Source: Thioalkalicoccus limnaeus (GTDB taxonomy: Bacteria; Pseudomonadota; Gammaproteobacteria; Chromatiales; Chromatiaceae). From it: DNA of 14,568 nucleotides. The stretch lies in contig NZ_JBDKXB010000046.1 in assembly GCF_041197575.1 (NCBI RefSeq), positions 1 through 14,568 of the forward strand. Reading direction: 5' to 3'. Below, piece after piece: positions 13,852 through 14,568 of this stretch; position 1 is the stretch's first letter, and the number at the start of each line of letters is the position of its first letter. The position numbers and the translations under genes were made by a program. The notes below the pieces were generated by a model. The model was not told the origin of the DNA. It saw only the letters and a program-made list of their open reading frames with translations, and searched no databases.

Positions 13852-14130
13852 ATGATTCGGAGCTTCAAGCATAAGGGCCTAAAGCGCTTCTTTGAAACCG
13901 GAAAGACTTCGGGAATCCAGGCTCAGCACGCGAAGAGGCTCCGTCTTATACTCGGCCGCCTGCATGCTGCCCGCCAGCCGAAGGATATGAACCTTCCAGG
14001 ACTTCAGCTTCACGAGTTGAAAGGAAATCGATCCGGAACTTGGGCAGTTGATGTTAGTGGAAATTGGCGACTTACCTTTCGGTTTGAGGGGGAGGACGCC
14101 GAGGTCGTGGACTATGAAGATTATCATTGA
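13852..14130 (+). CDS. higB: HigB mRNA-interferase toxin
   Basis: HigB cleaves mRNA on the ribosome and is neutralised by HigA. The 92-residue product is a close match in layout to the RelE-superfamily HigB family: it starts MIRSFKHKGLKRFFETG, continues GIQAQHAKRLRLILGRLHAA, MNLPGLQLHELKGNRSGTWA, and ends VSGNWRLTFRFEGEDAEVVDYEDYH (C-terminal catalytic segment GNWR). I chose ATG 13852 rather than the upstream in-frame ATG or ACG-region start at 13816, because the family begins at MIRSF and because 13816 is the -35 box. The -10 is seven bases before the ATG, so the transcript may be leaderless. The gene looks intact. HigA follows eight bases downstream. Confidence 0.92.
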   Translation: MIRSFKHKGLKRFFETGKTSGIQAQHAKRLRLILGRLHAARQPKDMNLPGLQLHELKGNRSGTWAVDVSGNWRLTFRFEGEDAEVVDYEDYH

Positions 14131-14138
14131 GGTGCCCT

Positions 14139-14426
14139 ATGCTCATGCACAATCCGCCACATCCGGGTGAAGTCATTCGTGAGCTTTGCCTCGAGCCACT
14201 AGATCTATCAGTCACTGAGGCTGCGAAGGCCCTGGGTGTCAGCCGAAAGACGTTGAGCGCCATCCTCAACGGACGAGCTGGAATTAGTCCCGAAATGGCT
14301 GTTCGCTTGTCGATTGCTTTCGATACATCGTCAGAGAGTTGGCTAAATCAACAAACCCAGTATGATCTTTGGAATGCTGAGCAGCACCGTAAAGAGCTGC
14401 AGGTGAAGCGTCTTGTTGCGGCCTAG
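14139..14426 (+). CDS. higA: HigA antitoxin
   Basis: HigA binds HigB and represses the operon. The 95-residue protein is an XRE-type helix-turn-helix protein. It begins MLMHNPPHPGEVIRELCLEP, and the DNA-binding helices span about 27-65 (LSVTEAAKALGVSRKTLSAI, LNGRAGISPEMAVRLSIAF). The tail (SWLNQQTQYDLWNAEQHRKE) is typical of the HigA family. ATG 14139 lies eight bases after the higB stop with GAGGTG upstream; ATG 14145 is an alternative, and the earlier TTG at 14127 overlaps the higB stop. Antitoxin follows toxin here, the usual order for higBA. Intact. Confidence 0.92.
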   Translation: MLMHNPPHPGEVIRELCLEPLDLSVTEAAKALGVSRKTLSAILNGRAGISPEMAVRLSIAFDTSSESWLNQQTQYDLWNAEQHRKELQVKRLVAA

Positions 14427-14568
14427 CCAACGGCTATCAAATAACAACCGGTTCAACTCGAATTACGGCGACAGTTTACGAGATTCACCAATTACGGGCG
14501 CGGTGGACGCCACTCGATAGGGAGGGATAGTGTAAATCCGGCGAGATGACAGCCGTACCACGACACTA
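14427..14568. other. Non-coding end of the window with repeat and partial attC
   Basis: No gene is visible. 14441-14460 (ATAACAACCGGTTCAACTCG) resembles the left half of an attC site, but no matching right half follows. Directly after it comes the right copy of the 36-nt repeat (14461-14496). Nothing else could be assigned in the remaining bases. Confidence 0.45.
14461..14496 (+). repeat. 36-nt imperfect direct repeat, right copy
   Basis: Matches 12928-12963 at 29 of 36 positions, same orientation. It contains AATTACGG twice with a 29-base period (14461-14468, 14490-14497), so the unit may itself be a tandem repeat. The copies lie about 1.5 kb apart. Confidence 0.65.

Overview
The window is GC-rich DNA, probably from a gammaproteobacterium. 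A purple-sulfur or Chromatiales-type host is my guess, based on GC content, the paired GTCGGGTTA...TAACCCGAC palindromes and the protein families; nothing in the sequence names a species. It holds the tail of a riboflavin gene, a complete type I-C CRISPR-Cas locus, and a cluster of toxin-antitoxin (TA) modules.

Layout: (1) 1-568, the 3' part of ribD. (2) 569-1463, two copies of a palindromic repeat, a small membrane protein gene on the minus strand, and non-coding DNA. (3) 1464-2441, a WYL-domain regulator, probably of the CRISPR locus. (4) 2763-8794, the effector module cas3-cas5c-cas8c-cas7c. An internal Shine-Dalgarno plus in-frame GTG inside cas8c predicts a separately translated small subunit, Cas11c. 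(5) 8816-9418, a hicA-hicB TA module on the opposite strand, between the effector and adaptation genes. (6) 9483-11458, cas4-cas1-cas2. (7) 11459-11636, leader; 11637-12889, CRISPR array of 18 repeats (37 nt) and 17 spacers (34-36 nt). (8) 12890-14568, a lower-GC block with two more TA modules. The first has a broken toxin and an intact antitoxin; the second is an intact higBA pair. Two attC-like sites suggest these modules are integron gene cassettes without an integrase in the window. Imperfect 36-nt direct repeats flank the block.

How the genes would work together: the array transcript folds into 9-bp hairpins, and Cas5c would cut at the 3' base of each, leaving an 11-nt 5' handle. Cas5c, Cas7c, Cas8c and Cas11c would form Cascade, which recruits the HD nuclease-helicase Cas3. 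Cas4, Cas1 and Cas2 add spacers at the leader end. The WYL protein is placed to sense a signal and control expression. HicAB may be an addiction guard of the locus or simply an insertion.

The most notable points are the antisense hicAB nested in the cas operon, the internal Cas11c start, the attC-bounded TA cassettes beside the array, and a shared promoter design at three toxin genes: a -35, a 17-nt spacer containing or overlapping an operator palindrome, and a -10 only 7-10 nt from the start codon.
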